Shown: positions 10,336 to 19,653, counted from the first letter of the stretch. The stretch: DNA of 64,000 nt from Peteryoungia wuzhouensis (GCF_003205195.1 NZ_QJRY01000005.1:1-64000); one strand, 5' to 3'. Numbers and translations: made by a program. Notes: generated by a model from the letters alone, not told the origin.

Positions 10336-11078
10336 CACATCAAGCCATGATCAATACCGGATCAGGTGAGAGCGCCGTTCAATCGGTTCTGAAGCGCCTG
10401 GGAACCCGCGCGATGGGGCTCACGGGAGCCGATGTCGAGCGCATCGTACGCGAGGCGCGTCAGGTCGCCCGGAGGCAGAAGCGTCCAATGCGCTGTCAGG
10501 ACCTTGAGGATGGCATTCGGATGCATCGACCTCTGTTGCCCCATGATCTGCGTTGGCGCTTTGCCGTACACGAAGCGGGCCATGCGATCGTCCATCACGT
10601 CCTCAAGCTCGGTCCGATCCAGGGGATCACTATCGACATGCCCGATGGCGGCTACAGCCTTCTGGCATTCCAAAGGTCCGGCAGTGACACGCTGAGCTAC
10701 CGAGAAGACCTGCTGGCGATGCTGATGGCCGGGCGGGCCGCAGAGCAGATTGTCTTCTGCTCCGTCTCAGTCGGCTCGGCAGGCGCCGAGGATAGTGATC
10801 TCGCCCGTGCGACCAGGCTTGCCCTGGCGATGGATCGCAGTCTCGGCTTCGGCGCGGTGCAGCCGCTGCTCTACCGTGAGGATAAACACCCGACGTCAGT
10901 GCTCGATGCGCAGCCGGATCTTGCCGCCCGCGTCCATGCTCGGCTTGAGAAAGCGCTAGGGCGGGCGGCCGAGATACTCAATGACAACAGAGAGCGGCTT
11001 GATCGGTTGACGGCGGCCTTGTTCGAGCAGCAAGTGCTTGATGGGGATGGGGTGAGCGAAATTCTCAATCATAGGTAA
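10332..11078 (+). CDS. M41 (FtsH-type) zinc peptidase half with AAA lid
   Basis: 248 aa. Residues 29-62 (LTGADVERIVREARQVARR and following) match the AAA lid of FtsH that normally precedes the peptidase. The M41 zinc site is HEAGH at 80-84, with a probable third ligand Asp156 in the segment GAEDSDLARAT, as in FtsH. The ATGA overlap with the ATPase gene indicates translational coupling. Normal FtsH is one membrane-anchored chain of about 640 aa; here ATPase and peptidase are separate and no membrane anchor is visible. The motifs are intact, so a working split protease is more likely than a decayed gene. Confidence 0.88.
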   Translation: MTHQAMINTGSGESAVQSVLKRLGTRAMGLTGADVERIVREARQVARRQKRPMRCQDLEDGIRMHRPLLPHDLRWRFAVHEAGHAIVHHVLKLGPIQGITIDMPDGGYSLLAFQRSGSDTLSYREDLLAMLMAGRAAEQIVFCSVSVGSAGAEDSDLARATRLALAMDRSLGFGAVQPLLYREDKHPTSVLDAQPDLAARVHARLEKALGRAAEILNDNRERLDRLTAALFEQQVLDGDGVSEILNHR

Positions 11079-11247
11079 GGGCAACTGGTAGGCGCAAAGG
11101 TAACTGTGCGCCTTCAATTTTGGCCATCGTGGGCGAGCTCCGTCGATGGATTGCCGTATGCACGCTGGGTTCAAATTGTTTAATTGGATACCTATTGAAT
11201 GTATCTCATTGTAGGTTCGTGACGCTGTAGTACAAATCTCATTTATC

Positions 11248-11284
11248 ACTCCTGATACCCTCGAATATTCAGGAGTTTTTATTT
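11248..11284 (+). terminator. Rho-independent terminator after the split protease genes
   Basis: ACTCCTGA (11248-11255) pairs with TCAGGAGT (11269-11276), followed by TTTTATTT. It lies 170 bp after the peptidase stop. The rest of the 300-bp gap to 11391 is AT-rich with nothing else recognised. Confidence 0.75.
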
Positions 11285-11390
11285 AAAATACGATAAGGTT
11301 TACTTATCGATGGTTAGAGCTCCAACCGACAATCATCCCATGTGAAGAACTCCAATATTGATATAGAGTTCCTTTAGCAAATCATGTACC

Positions 11391-12530
11391 ATGATTTCAA
11401 TGGCTTACGATCTCGCGAAAATCAGCATGAGCGCCCTGATGCGACCGGCTTTCGACGCCGGCATCGCGCTTGCCCGTCTCGATGAGCGGATTGCCCGTTC
11501 ATCCGTTGGCGATGGCTGGATCGAGCGCACCCATTTCACTGACGCCTGCGCCTCGCTGTGGATCGACGGTGAACTCGTCCATCTCGAAGACCTCGTCCTC
11601 CATGACGACACCCGCGATATTCGCACACCCGCCCATGAGCTGACCATCGCCCGCGACGTGCTGCGTACCCGCAGGCGCATCGCTGCGCAGTCGCCGGATT
11701 GGGCCTTGTCCGCAGGGGGTATCCGGACTTTGCGACAAACGTCGGACATCACGTCGGCCGGCGCAAACCAGGGAGAGGCGGTCCGCCGCATTCGGCGTGC
11801 GGACGCGTCGGATCCGGCAGGGGAGGGGGAAGACGCGGACAGTGGCGAAGATCTTCCCGGTATCGACTATGCCGCCATCGATGCGGTACTGGCCCGATCG
11901 GAGGCCACGATCGAAAACGCAACGCGGCCCGGCCGCGCCAGCGCGGCAGACCGAGACGCGCTGGTTTATGATCTCGACTGGGACGAGGATGCACGGCTGG
12001 AGGAATGGCGCAGCGTGCTGCGCCAGGCCGAAAATCTGCCGGCTATGCTGCAGGCGATTGTCGCCCTCGATGCCTGGAACGAGCTGGCTGTTCTACAACA
12101 CGCGCCTTGGCTCGGCCGGCTGCTTTGCGCGTCGATCATGCGCCAGGCCGGCATCACGTCAGGCGCCCATCTCGTCGCCATCAATCTCGGCCTCAAAACC
12201 ATTCCCGTCGATCGGCGCCGGCATCGTGATCGGGAGACACGGCTGCTCGCCATCGCTCACGGCCTGATTGCGGCCGCGGAGATCGGTCGGAAAGAGCATG
12301 ACCGGCTCGCGTTGGCGCGCACGATGTTCCAGCGAAAGCTGGACGGACGCCGGACGTCTTCAAAGCTGCCGGAGCTGGTCGAGCTGGTGATGGCAAAACC
12401 AGTGGTATCGGCCGGGATGGTGGCGAAAACGCTTGACGTCACGCCGCAGGCGGCGCGGCGGATCGTTTTGGAGCTTGGCCTGCGCGAGATGACCGGGAGG
12501 GGGAGGTTTCGGGCGTGGGGGATATTATAA
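11391..12530 (+). CDS. RHE_PE00001-family protein (DUF1612, HTH)
   Basis: 379 aa, matching the layout of RHE_PE00001/DUF1612 proteins known from rhizobial plasmids and islands: an N-terminal part with [19 protein letters not shown], a central acidic linker, then [12 protein letters not shown] and a C-terminal helix-turn-helix ([19 protein letters not shown]). These proteins resemble the Fic-associated DNA-binding regulators of plasmids, but their role is not established. The start could be the first ATG or the Met at codon 4. Flanked by non-coding DNA on both sides, so probably a single-gene unit. The family is one of the better taxonomic pointers to Rhizobiaceae. Confidence 0.75.
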   Translation: MISMAYDLAKISMSALMRPAFDAGIALARLDERIARSSVGDGWIERTHFTDACASLWIDGELVHLEDLVLHDDTRDIRTPAHELTIARDVLRTRRRIAAQSPDWALSAGGIRTLRQTSDITSAGANQGEAVRRIRRADASDPAGEGEDADSGEDLPGIDYAAIDAVLARSEATIENATRPGRASAADRDALVYDLDWDEDARLEEWRSVLRQAENLPAMLQAIVALDAWNELAVLQHAPWLGRLLCASIMRQAGITSGAHLVAINLGLKTIPVDRRRHRDRETRLLAIAHGLIAAAEIGRKEHDRLALARTMFQRKLDGRRTSSKLPELVELVMAKPVVSAGMVAKTLDVTPQAARRIVLELGLREMTGRGRFRAWGIL

Positions 12531-12646
12531 AGCGAAACAGCTCGCAAAACGGATGGCGCTTGGTCAAGCGCTAAGCCGTGAAGACTTCGAGTGCGCTTTT
12601 CCGCTTCCTGTTGCCCTTACCAAGTTCCCGTTAGCAGGAAACCTCA

Positions 12647-13168
12647 TTATGCTCGCACGAAAACCCACCCCCCTTTGGTCTTCCATGAGCGCGCGCGACC
12701 CTGACCTACAAGCCTGCCTGCTGCGCGATTGACGTCCCAGACGAGTTCATCAATAGCCTCGGCGAGTTCCACGGCGCTACGCGGCTTGATATCATGCAAC
12801 GCGCTCAGAACAGCATCCTCGATCTCGGGATTATAGACCGGTTCACTGTTTCCTTCTTCAAACCGATCACACCACAGAATGTGCCCACGCCAAACGATGA
12901 AGTGGCTTTCGCATCCTCCTTCACGCCAAACTGAAGGAAATAGCGTAAGTCCTTCGCCGCGCATGTCAAAGCGCCATGCCTTGTCGGCGCGGCTGTCGAG
13001 ATTGATTACCAGAGTCTCGCCGCACCCATCAGGGCATGCCATCACGATCGATCTGGGCCGCACGCGAAATACCATGGATGTATCACCTGGAGCGAGAAGT
13101 GCTGCTTCAGCCTGATCTCTGTACTCGGCATTGCCGACCATCCTAACCATTCGTGCTGGGTCTATCAT
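12647..13168 (-). CDS. DUF6527 family zinc-binding protein
   Basis: 173 aa, last gene of the ubiquitin-like operon. Possible metal ligands are Cys45 and Cys49 (CPDGC), Cys86, His89 and Cys100, around the conserved phrases FIVWRGHILWC and WRFDMRGEGLTLFPS. DUF6527 proteins are typical partners of bacterial E1/E2/JAB genes; their biochemical role is not settled, and a substrate, adaptor or E3-like function is conceivable. It overlaps the E1 stop by four bases (ATGA at 13165-13168), so it is translated together with the E1. Confidence 0.8.
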   Translation of the reverse strand: MIDPARMVRMVGNAEYRDQAEAALLAPGDTSMVFRVRPRSIVMACPDGCGETLVINLDSRADKAWRFDMRGEGLTLFPSVWREGGCESHFIVWRGHILWCDRFEEGNSEPVYNPEIEDAVLSALHDIKPRSAVELAEAIDELVWDVNRAAGRLVGQGRARSWKTKGGWVFVRA

Positions 13169-14511
13169 TTGTCGCTCCCATCTTGACGTTTCGGCCGGAC
13201 CGGCAAATGCCAGGTTGGGCCCTTGGCAAGGGCTCCCATAGGTGAGCAGACCACACAGTTCGGCTGCACGGCGACTGCCATCTCCTTCACCCGGCCGCGA
13301 ATTCCATCATAAATCTGATATCGAGGCTTGATCGGAACCGGTGTGACAGCTCCAAGCAACATGGTGATTGCGAGTGAGCTAATGGTCGAATTGATCGACA
13401 GCACCGCGGGTTGGGGTTCGTGGATGCCTTGAACATATGGGTCCGCCGCGCGTTGGTCTGGTGACAGCATTTCGCGCCGGATTGCCTCGCCGTCGAGCGC
13501 GCCTGAGCAAGTCAGGCAGGGAAGGCCAGGGGCGAGCATCTGCACGCGTCCAGTGATGTGGCTGACGGCTCCGTTCGACGCAGTGATGCTGACGCCCATA
13601 TCGATAACCGGCACCAGATACTGATAGGCGGCTTGATTGACGACCGCCCGGCTGGCGTGAGAGTCGGTGCACAACAGGACGAAATCGAAGGTACTGATGA
13701 GCTTGGCTACCTCCTCGTCGACTATGTCAGCTTGAAGCGGGGTCACCGTGGCATCAGGGTTAATCGCGCGGATCATCCTGGCCGCGACCTCGACCTTCGG
13801 CTGGCCAACGTCCGAGGGAACGGAGCCGACGAGACGGTTCAGGTTGGTCTCCTCGACCAGGTCGGGATCGATCACCGTGACCTGAGTCGCCCCGAGATGG
13901 GCGAGTTGCTGGCACTCGAGCGATCCGGTCCCACCCGCACCGACCACTCCGAAGTGGAGGCGGCGCAGCAGCCGTTGCCCTGGGGCTCCGAATGCCCTGA
14001 CCTGCCGATCGTCGCGTTCCTGATCGGAGACGTCCTGCTTGGGCGAATGGAGCAAGAGCCTATCTCCCACTTCCCATACGTCGATCTCATCTTCCTTTCC
14101 GAGGGGGCGGGCGCGGCATCCATTCGGCCCGATCACCAGCGAGACATGTGGCGTTGGTGCCGCTCGCCGAACAAAATACGAATTCAGTTCGGTCTCGCCC
14201 GCATCGTCGATGGGCGAGAAATGCGGATGGTCAGAGCTGGCGGGATGCGTATGGATCGAGATAACGGCCATGCCGGTGACCCGGCTGCGATTTGCAACGT
14301 CGATGAGGAAAGACGATTTCAGGACAGCAGATACGCACGTGCGGTGCTCATATGCGTCTTCCGGCACGATGCTGGCGTCGGCGACAACCCACGTGTCGCT
14401 ACGTGCATCATGATGGGCATATGCGATTGCGCAGCTTTCCAGACCATTGGCGTTGAGCAACGTCGACGCCAGGTTGGAATAGAGAGGCGAAGGAAAGCGA
14501 ACACGACTCAT
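13165..14511 (-). CDS. JAB isopeptidase-E1 (ThiF) fusion protein
   Basis: 448 aa. An N-terminal JAB/MPN domain carries the JAMM zinc motif His87-Thr-His89-Pro, Ser99 and Asp102. A ThiF/E1 adenylation domain follows: GAGGTG at 191-196, DPD at 215-217, NLNR at 223-226, CTD near 281, and a zinc site Cys332/Cys335 and Cys419/Cys422. It should trim the C-terminus of, or remove, the neighbouring ubiquitin-like protein (JAB) and adenylate it (E1). I see no cysteine in the usual E1 crossover-loop position; that segment reads QPAVLSINSTISS. It overlaps both neighbours by four bases in a tight operon. Confidence 0.92.
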   Translation of the reverse strand: MSRVRFPSPLYSNLASTLLNANGLESCAIAYAHHDARSDTWVVADASIVPEDAYEHRTCVSAVLKSSFLIDVANRSRVTGMAVISIHTHPASSDHPHFSPIDDAGETELNSYFVRRAAPTPHVSLVIGPNGCRARPLGKEDEIDVWEVGDRLLLHSPKQDVSDQERDDRQVRAFGAPGQRLLRRLHFGVVGAGGTGSLECQQLAHLGATQVTVIDPDLVEETNLNRLVGSVPSDVGQPKVEVAARMIRAINPDATVTPLQADIVDEEVAKLISTFDFVLLCTDSHASRAVVNQAAYQYLVPVIDMGVSITASNGAVSHITGRVQMLAPGLPCLTCSGALDGEAIRREMLSPDQRAADPYVQGIHEPQPAVLSINSTISSLAITMLLGAVTPVPIKPRYQIYDGIRGRVKEMAVAVQPNCVVCSPMGALAKGPTWHLPVRPKRQDGSDK

Positions 14512-14891
14512 TGGACCTGCCTCATACGATCAATAATTACGTTCATCCAAGTCGACAGCGTGTCGCGATTAGGGTTCCACGGTCCTGTGAGATGCCACGA
14601 GAACCACAGTGCTGGCTCGACGGTCTCCGGGACGGGAGTTGGCGCGGAGTTCTGCGGCGGGCCTCCATGCGCGAGAAGAAGATCAGAATCCGCCCAGAAG
14701 CAGTCGAGCTGCGCGAAGGGATATCCGGGCGGGACGATGAAGCGGATGGTGGTCGACGACTTCGACCACCCCTCCGGCAGGCGGACGTCAGGCACCGTGA
14801 CGAGCGTGGTGCCGCTCGGCAGCTGCCGGGTCTGAACGTCGCCGAAGCGCTCCCGCAGCTGGTCCAGCTGCATGTCGAGAACGCCGGGCAT
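14508..14891 (-). CDS. Bacterial E2-like (Prok-E2_E) protein
   Basis: 127 aa, with the E2 fold hallmarks of the prokaryotic E family: FIVPPGYPF at 51-59, then FWADSDLLLAHGG, and the C-terminal WFSWHL...W....DTL pattern (residues 96-111). It would receive an activated ubiquitin-like protein from the E1 next door. The only cysteine is Cys64, directly after the YPF strand and not where classical E2s carry the catalytic one, so the transfer chemistry may be unusual. The start shares a base with the stop of the multi-ubiquitin gene. Confidence 0.85.
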   Translation of the reverse strand: MPGVLDMQLDQLRERFGDVQTRQLPSGTTLVTVPDVRLPEGWSKSSTTIRFIVPPGYPFAQLDCFWADSDLLLAHGGPPQNSAPTPVPETVEPALWFSWHLTGPWNPNRDTLSTWMNVIIDRMRQVQ

Positions 14892-15634
14892 CAGCCGAAG
14901 TTCGCCTTAGGGACTGACGAGAAGCGGCGGACACCATGCTTCGGGACGAGGCTAACTACCTCGTCATCGGCAATGATGCGGTCCGGATCGTCGCCCTCAC
15001 CCTCCAGAGAAAGGTCATGCTGCGGATCCCAGTCGGGCACCATCGACTTGATCTGCGCGCCGGTAAGCTTCTTCTTATCGGTCTCATAAGGCTTGCCGTT
15101 GACGAAGAAAGTGTAGGTGACCTTGTTGGGCGCCGTGATGAATTTCTCAACTCCGTCTGCGGCGAGATCCACGTCGGTGCCCGGTTCGATCAGCTTGTCC
15201 TTGCCGCCACGCACTTCCAGGAAGACCGCTTCATCGTCGTTGATGCCGGCGAGCGCACGTAGCACCGCTTCAGGGATGAGAGAACGGCCCCAGACGATGC
15301 GCGCCTCGTTGAGCTTGACGCGGTAGAGCGGATCGGTGCTGAAAGCGATGAAGCGGAAGGCGGCACGATCGCGCAGATCGACCTCCTCATCCACCCGGAC
15401 GTCTTCGAAGTCGCCTTCGGTGGTGATCACAAACAGTGAGTGACCATCGATGTCGTTGATGCCGGCCTTCTTGAGGATCTGGCGGCCGAGGGGAACCGGA
15501 TCATCGAGGATAAGCGGGTGGAAATCGACGCTGTCGACGGCGAGCGAAACGCGGTAGCGACCGGGGCGCAGGGGGCGATCTTCCTGCACGGCGAGTGCGA
15601 CATCGTCGATCTCGGGGTTTTCGATAAGAGACAT
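14891..15634 (-). CDS. Multi-ubiquitin protein (three ubiquitin-like domains)
   Basis: 247 aa with three successive beta-grasp repeats, at about residues 27-99, 104-167 and 173-239. Each starts with a Y-x-V/F strand (YRVSLAVDS, YRVKLNEAR, YTFFVNGKPY). Domain 3 is closest to the family pattern (KLTGAQIKSM, DLSLEGEG, EVVSLVP) and the protein ends VPKANFG, with a single terminal Gly in place of GG. It is the presumed modifier conjugated by the downstream E1 and E2 and trimmed by the JAB domain. A weak site (AGGAAA) lies about 12 bases before the ATG. Whether the three domains work as one unit or are cut apart is not evident. Confidence 0.9.
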   Translation of the reverse strand: MSLIENPEIDDVALAVQEDRPLRPGRYRVSLAVDSVDFHPLILDDPVPLGRQILKKAGINDIDGHSLFVITTEGDFEDVRVDEEVDLRDRAAFRFIAFSTDPLYRVKLNEARIVWGRSLIPEAVLRALAGINDDEAVFLEVRGGKDKLIEPGTDVDLAADGVEKFITAPNKVTYTFFVNGKPYETDKKKLTGAQIKSMVPDWDPQHDLSLEGEGDDPDRIIADDEVVSLVPKHGVRRFSSVPKANFG

Positions 15635-15732
15635 AGTTCGTTGTTTCCTATGGACCTTGGCCTGATTGCGTCGGTCTCACAGGGTCAATCGAAGGGCCCT
15701 ACGAAAAGAGGAGCCCCGGTCGTGAACTTTTT

Positions 15733-18700
15733 TTAAGAACTTGCCTGAGGGGCTGGACAGATGAAGAAGTGCCTGCAGCGGGGGCACAGAAAGTCACTTC
15801 TCTTGGCCGGGAAAAGGCCGTCTTCGATGGACCGGATCGCGTCTTGCGCCGTCGCAATACGGTTCGCACGCTTCGCCGCTGTCTGTTCGATCTGTCCTGC
15901 GTTGCCGTCCATCACGTGGAAGGTCTCGAAGGAGAAGCTGTTGCCGAAATTGACGCGCGCCGCTTCGAGCAGGAGCGTGTGTGCGATCTTATCTTGCTCC
16001 GTCATGGAACGCTTGCCCGACCGGACTGTCAGGAACTCGCGCGAGCCCGCGTCTCCCTTTACGAAATCCGGAGCGATGGCGATCTGACGATTGGCCAACA
16101 CGAGCCCAAACGGCGTCGCCTTCGAGACGGAGGCAAGAACCGGAAGAAGATTGCCCATCATCCTGTCGACAAGGGCTCGATACTGTTTCTCGAAAGGGTG
16201 ACCGACAAGTTTCGTCGAATTCCAAGCGGTCTCGAAGACCCCGCGCATAGCGTTGATCGTCAAGGGAATATCTGCGGAGCGGGCCGCTGCGACGACCGCG
16301 AGAATACATCCATGAGCCTGCAAATAGGCGGACCTCTCGGCCGAGCCGCCGAGCTTGGCGACCTTATCATAAAAGAATCGCCTTCCGCATTGGTCGAAAG
16401 ACTCGATGTCTGCGGCATTCAATCCCTCGGGAAAGCCGAAATCGTTGATCGGTTCCAGCGTCGGAGCCGGGAAGAGACGGGCTACCGGCGCGACCTGCCT
16501 TCCGCTCTGGATCGATAGTCTCTCTACGAATATCGAGGCATTTGAAGTTTTGCCTCCCGACCTAGCTGGGCGATAGAGCTTGAGATGTGTCTTCGCGCGG
16601 GACATCGCCACGAAAAACAAGCACTCCTCCTCGGCATCGTGAGCGTTCGTTTCGGGGTTCTCCGTTACCATACCGACAGGTGGCGGACATGCGTCGGCAC
16701 GGTTGGGTGCGGGGACAGACCCTCGCTTAAGCCGGGGCAGGTGCACGGCCTCGAATTCCAGACCTTTGCTGGCGTGGATCGTCATCAACTGGACCCCATC
16801 CACGTCATGCATTTCGTCCGGCAGACGCCGCAGTTCCCGATCGTCCGACAGCAGCACGAGATGCCTGACACGTTCGAGACCGCGGACGATCGGCAGCTTA
16901 CCGCCTACAAGCGGCATGGTCCTGAGTGCCTCGATCAGCTGGCGGACCGCGACGCGGCTAAGATCGTCAGACGGGTTTTGGCCCGCTAGCACCGTTCTGA
17001 CGTAGTCGCTTCGATCAAACAGGTATTCCATCAAGGCAAGCCAAGGCGTCGTGCCGTGTCCGAACCCGTCCAGATGGCTTGCCAGGAGAGCAAGGCGGCG
17101 GATGGTGTCGGGGGTGACACAAGCAAGCGTTGATATCTGGTCAAAGAGCGCCTTAACCGAAACCTGACGAGACTTGGCTTCCTCGATTACGCGCGACAGC
17201 TCAAGCGGCGCGATGCCGTACTCGGGGAAGGTACCCACCCTGAACAACGTAGAGCCATCCTGGACGATCAGCGACAGCAGTGACAGCATGTCTCGCACTT
17301 CGGGTCGCTCGAAAAGCGGACCCAGGTATAGCACGGGCACGCCTCGGGCCTCGAGTTCCGCTGCCATCTCGGCCAGTATGCCGTTGGTACGCGCAATTAT
17401 TGCCTGACTTCTGAGGGAAACACCCGCTTTTTCAAGTTCACGTATATTTCCCGCGAGCATGTCGATCTCATCCTGAGAATCGGTTCCGATGAATATCTCC
17501 GGCGTTCCACCGACCGCGGTTCTCTTGGCGCTTATGTCGAGCGGAAGAGAATAAGAAGACACGATCATCCTATTTCCGAAAGCTTTGAACTGGGAGAGGA
17601 TCGGATCGGTGGATCGGTAATTTACTTTCAGCTGGCCCCGCTTACCGCTCGTATAGTCCCTTCGGAAGCGCGCCATGTTGCGGCTCGACGCCCCGCGAAA
17701 CCTGTAGATCGACTGTCTGGCGTCTCCGACGACCCAGAGGCGGTTTCCATCACCGACGATGCCCTTCACCAACATGGCGCTTGCGCGATTGATATCCTGG
17801 TACTCGTCGACATGAACCCACCTGTATCTGTCCGAGAGCTGACGACGGAAATCTTCGTCTGTCCTCATCCTGACGGCGGGAAGTCGGATGAGATCACCGT
17901 AGTCAACCGCCCGCATCGAATCGAGGGTCGCTTGGTAGTGCTTGTAAACAAGGGCGACTTCGCAACACTTGGCAGCCGCCTTGACGGTATTGGCATCGGC
18001 GCGGTCCGCATCGCGCATCATGTTTTCGGCCAGGACTTCGTATTCCTCCGGTCCGATCAGTTCGTCCTTCGCCCTCGAAATCGAGCGCAATATGTCTCTC
18101 AACGCCAAAGCTGGGTCGAACAGGTTCTGCATGTGCACGATCGGCAGGGCCGGAAGTGTCTCCTCCAGCAGGTTTATCGCCTCGCTCGTGTCAACCAACT
18201 TCGGATCGGGCGGAAGATTAAAGCGGTCGTGGTATTTACGCAGGAGTTCAAGCCCGAATGAATGAAACGTACCGCTCCAGATGTTGACCGCGCTGGCCCC
18301 AACGGCATGTTCGACCCGCTCGGCAAGCTCCTCCGCCGCTTTATTGGAAAATGTCAGCGCCAATATGTCATCGGCCTTGGCGTGTTCCTGGGCAAGCAGC
18401 CACACGATGCGCTCGACCATGGTTTTGGTTTTCCCGGTCCCGGGCCCGGCCTCGAGGAGGAAAGGCGATCCAAGGTGATGGGCTGCCTCCTCCTGGGAAG
18501 CGTCAAGCGGTTCCGGAGGCCGGGGCGCTTTTGGTGGCTTCTCGATGGCCTCCGGCAGCAGTAGGGAGTCGGCCAGCTGTTGATAGACCGTCTCCAGTCT
18601 AATCCCGAGGCTCGTGGCGATATCCCTGGCGCGTTTCCCTTCGTGGAAAAGCCGTCTGGCGAGCGCGCGCGGAAGAAGGAACTCGCGGGCGAAGGCATTT

Positions 18701-19080
18701 GCCTGGGCTTCCCGCCGTTCCTTTTTGCTATAGGCTTCGACTCGTTGTAGCGGGTCGCCGGCGCCTGGCGCGCTGTAGCCGCGCTCGATTTTGATCTCGG
18801 CCTCGAGATGTATAACGAAGTGCGCGATTTCGTGGGCGATGACCTCGGCCTCGAAGCCTGGATCGAGATCGTTAGCCACGTATATCGCCAGATAGCGACG
18901 CTTCAGTACGCCGACACCGCCCATGAGGTTGGTGTCGCTTGGTCCGAGCCTCTCCACCGTCAGACTTTGATCGTCGAGCGCGAGCCGTATGATCTCGGTC
19001 GCGGCGAGCTGCTTGAGTCCCGGGTCAATTTTGCGTCTTAATTCGTTCGCGGCGCGTCGGACGGAATTGATGTTCTCCAT
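15733..19080 (-). CDS. ImmA/IrrE metallopeptidase-UvrD helicase fusion
   Basis: 1115 aa. An N-terminal ImmA/IrrE zinc peptidase has HEIAH at 83-87 and the downstream glutamate segment EAQANAFAREFLLP (124-137). A superfamily 1 UvrD/Rep helicase follows: Walker A AGPGTGKT (211-218), Ia LTFSNKAAEE, DEYQD (425-429), GDARQSIYRFRG, NYRST, HASKGLEFEAVHL and VAMSRAKTHL. The last 200 residues resemble a RecB/Cas4-type tail with SFDQCGRRFFYDK and, near the end, CPRCRHFFIC, a likely four-cysteine Fe-S site, but I see no intact nuclease D-E-K set. It starts 4 bases after the 188-aa gene and ends 98 bases before the multi-ubiquitin gene. Probably a protein-cleaving DNA helicase sensor. Confidence 0.9.
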   Translation of the reverse strand: MENINSVRRAANELRRKIDPGLKQLAATEIIRLALDDQSLTVERLGPSDTNLMGGVGVLKRRYLAIYVANDLDPGFEAEVIAHEIAHFVIHLEAEIKIERGYSAPGAGDPLQRVEAYSKKERREAQANAFAREFLLPRALARRLFHEGKRARDIATSLGIRLETVYQQLADSLLLPEAIEKPPKAPRPPEPLDASQEEAAHHLGSPFLLEAGPGTGKTKTMVERIVWLLAQEHAKADDILALTFSNKAAEELAERVEHAVGASAVNIWSGTFHSFGLELLRKYHDRFNLPPDPKLVDTSEAINLLEETLPALPIVHMQNLFDPALALRDILRSISRAKDELIGPEEYEVLAENMMRDADRADANTVKAAAKCCEVALVYKHYQATLDSMRAVDYGDLIRLPAVRMRTDEDFRRQLSDRYRWVHVDEYQDINRASAMLVKGIVGDGNRLWVVGDARQSIYRFRGASSRNMARFRRDYTSGKRGQLKVNYRSTDPILSQFKAFGNRMIVSSYSLPLDISAKRTAVGGTPEIFIGTDSQDEIDMLAGNIRELEKAGVSLRSQAIIARTNGILAEMAAELEARGVPVLYLGPLFERPEVRDMLSLLSLIVQDGSTLFRVGTFPEYGIAPLELSRVIEEAKSRQVSVKALFDQISTLACVTPDTIRRLALLASHLDGFGHGTTPWLALMEYLFDRSDYVRTVLAGQNPSDDLSRVAVRQLIEALRTMPLVGGKLPIVRGLERVRHLVLLSDDRELRRLPDEMHDVDGVQLMTIHASKGLEFEAVHLPRLKRGSVPAPNRADACPPPVGMVTENPETNAHDAEEECLFFVAMSRAKTHLKLYRPARSGGKTSNASIFVERLSIQSGRQVAPVARLFPAPTLEPINDFGFPEGLNAADIESFDQCGRRFFYDKVAKLGGSAERSAYLQAHGCILAVVAAARSADIPLTINAMRGVFETAWNSTKLVGHPFEKQYRALVDRMMGNLLPVLASVSKATPFGLVLANRQIAIAPDFVKGDAGSREFLTVRSGKRSMTEQDKIAHTLLLEAARVNFGNSFSFETFHVMDGNAGQIEQTAAKRANRIATAQDAIRSIEDGLFPAKRSDFLCPRCRHFFICPAPQASS

Positions 19081-19084
19081 GGCA

Positions 19085-19651
19085 TCATTCCGAAAATTTC
19101 CGCCAATGGTCTTTGGCGTCTTCTGACAGTGAAGACGATTCGATTGCCTCCGAGAAGCTGATCTTTTCCCTCTTGACGGGGGCGTGGTCAGAACGGAAAT
19201 CCGAAGCGAGCGTCGTTTGGTCTTGGTCGAGGAACCGCAGTATATCCCTCACGGTAGACTTGGCCTCCCTAGCAAGCTGGCGAACTAGCAGGAGGGGTAT
19301 CGTTGAAGCCCGGATTGCCCGCTCCTCTAATGAGGTCATCAGTGAAAGAGAGAGGCCGCAACGTTTCACAATCTTTTTGAGGTCCGTGGGAGACAGGTGC
19401 TCAAATGGGTTCTCAATCCGGCTTTCGCCCGTTGGCGTCCACAAATGAGATATGTCGGGCACGTAACCACTGTCATGGCGCGGGCCATCACGGCCGTCGT
19501 CCGCCGTAAGCCAATCTTCGTAGAACTGCAGAATCTCTTCCCGGTGCTTCGGATGGAGCTCGATCATGGCCACGATGTCGTCATCGACCAAATCCTCCTT
19601 GTCCATCAGTGCGATCAGGATGTCTTCCAGTCGTTGGGATTCATCGTTCAT
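19085..19651 (-). CDS. Hypothetical protein, 188 aa, between sigma and peptidase
   Basis: Not recognised. Acidic N-terminus, with a central part PFEHLSPTDLKKIVKRCGLS that looks like a small helical bundle, and an LLVRQLAREAKSTVRDILRF helix. No signal or membrane segment. Its ATG lies 2 bases after the sigma-factor stop and its stop 4 bases before the ImmA/IrrE start, so it is translated with both. Position between a sigma factor and a regulatory peptidase makes an anti-sigma or adaptor role, cut by the peptidase, attractive; this is inference from order alone. Confidence 0.7.
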   Translation of the reverse strand: MNDESQRLEDILIALMDKEDLVDDDIVAMIELHPKHREEILQFYEDWLTADDGRDGPRHDSGYVPDISHLWTPTGESRIENPFEHLSPTDLKKIVKRCGLSLSLMTSLEERAIRASTIPLLLVRQLAREAKSTVRDILRFLDQDQTTLASDFRSDHAPVKREKISFSEAIESSSLSEDAKDHWRKFSE

Positions 19652-19653
19652 AT

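Noticed and set aside
13558-14835. 425-codon plus-strand frame opposite the E1 and E2 genes
   Set aside because: Opposite strand of well-supported genes with catalytic motifs; composition is that of a shadow frame.
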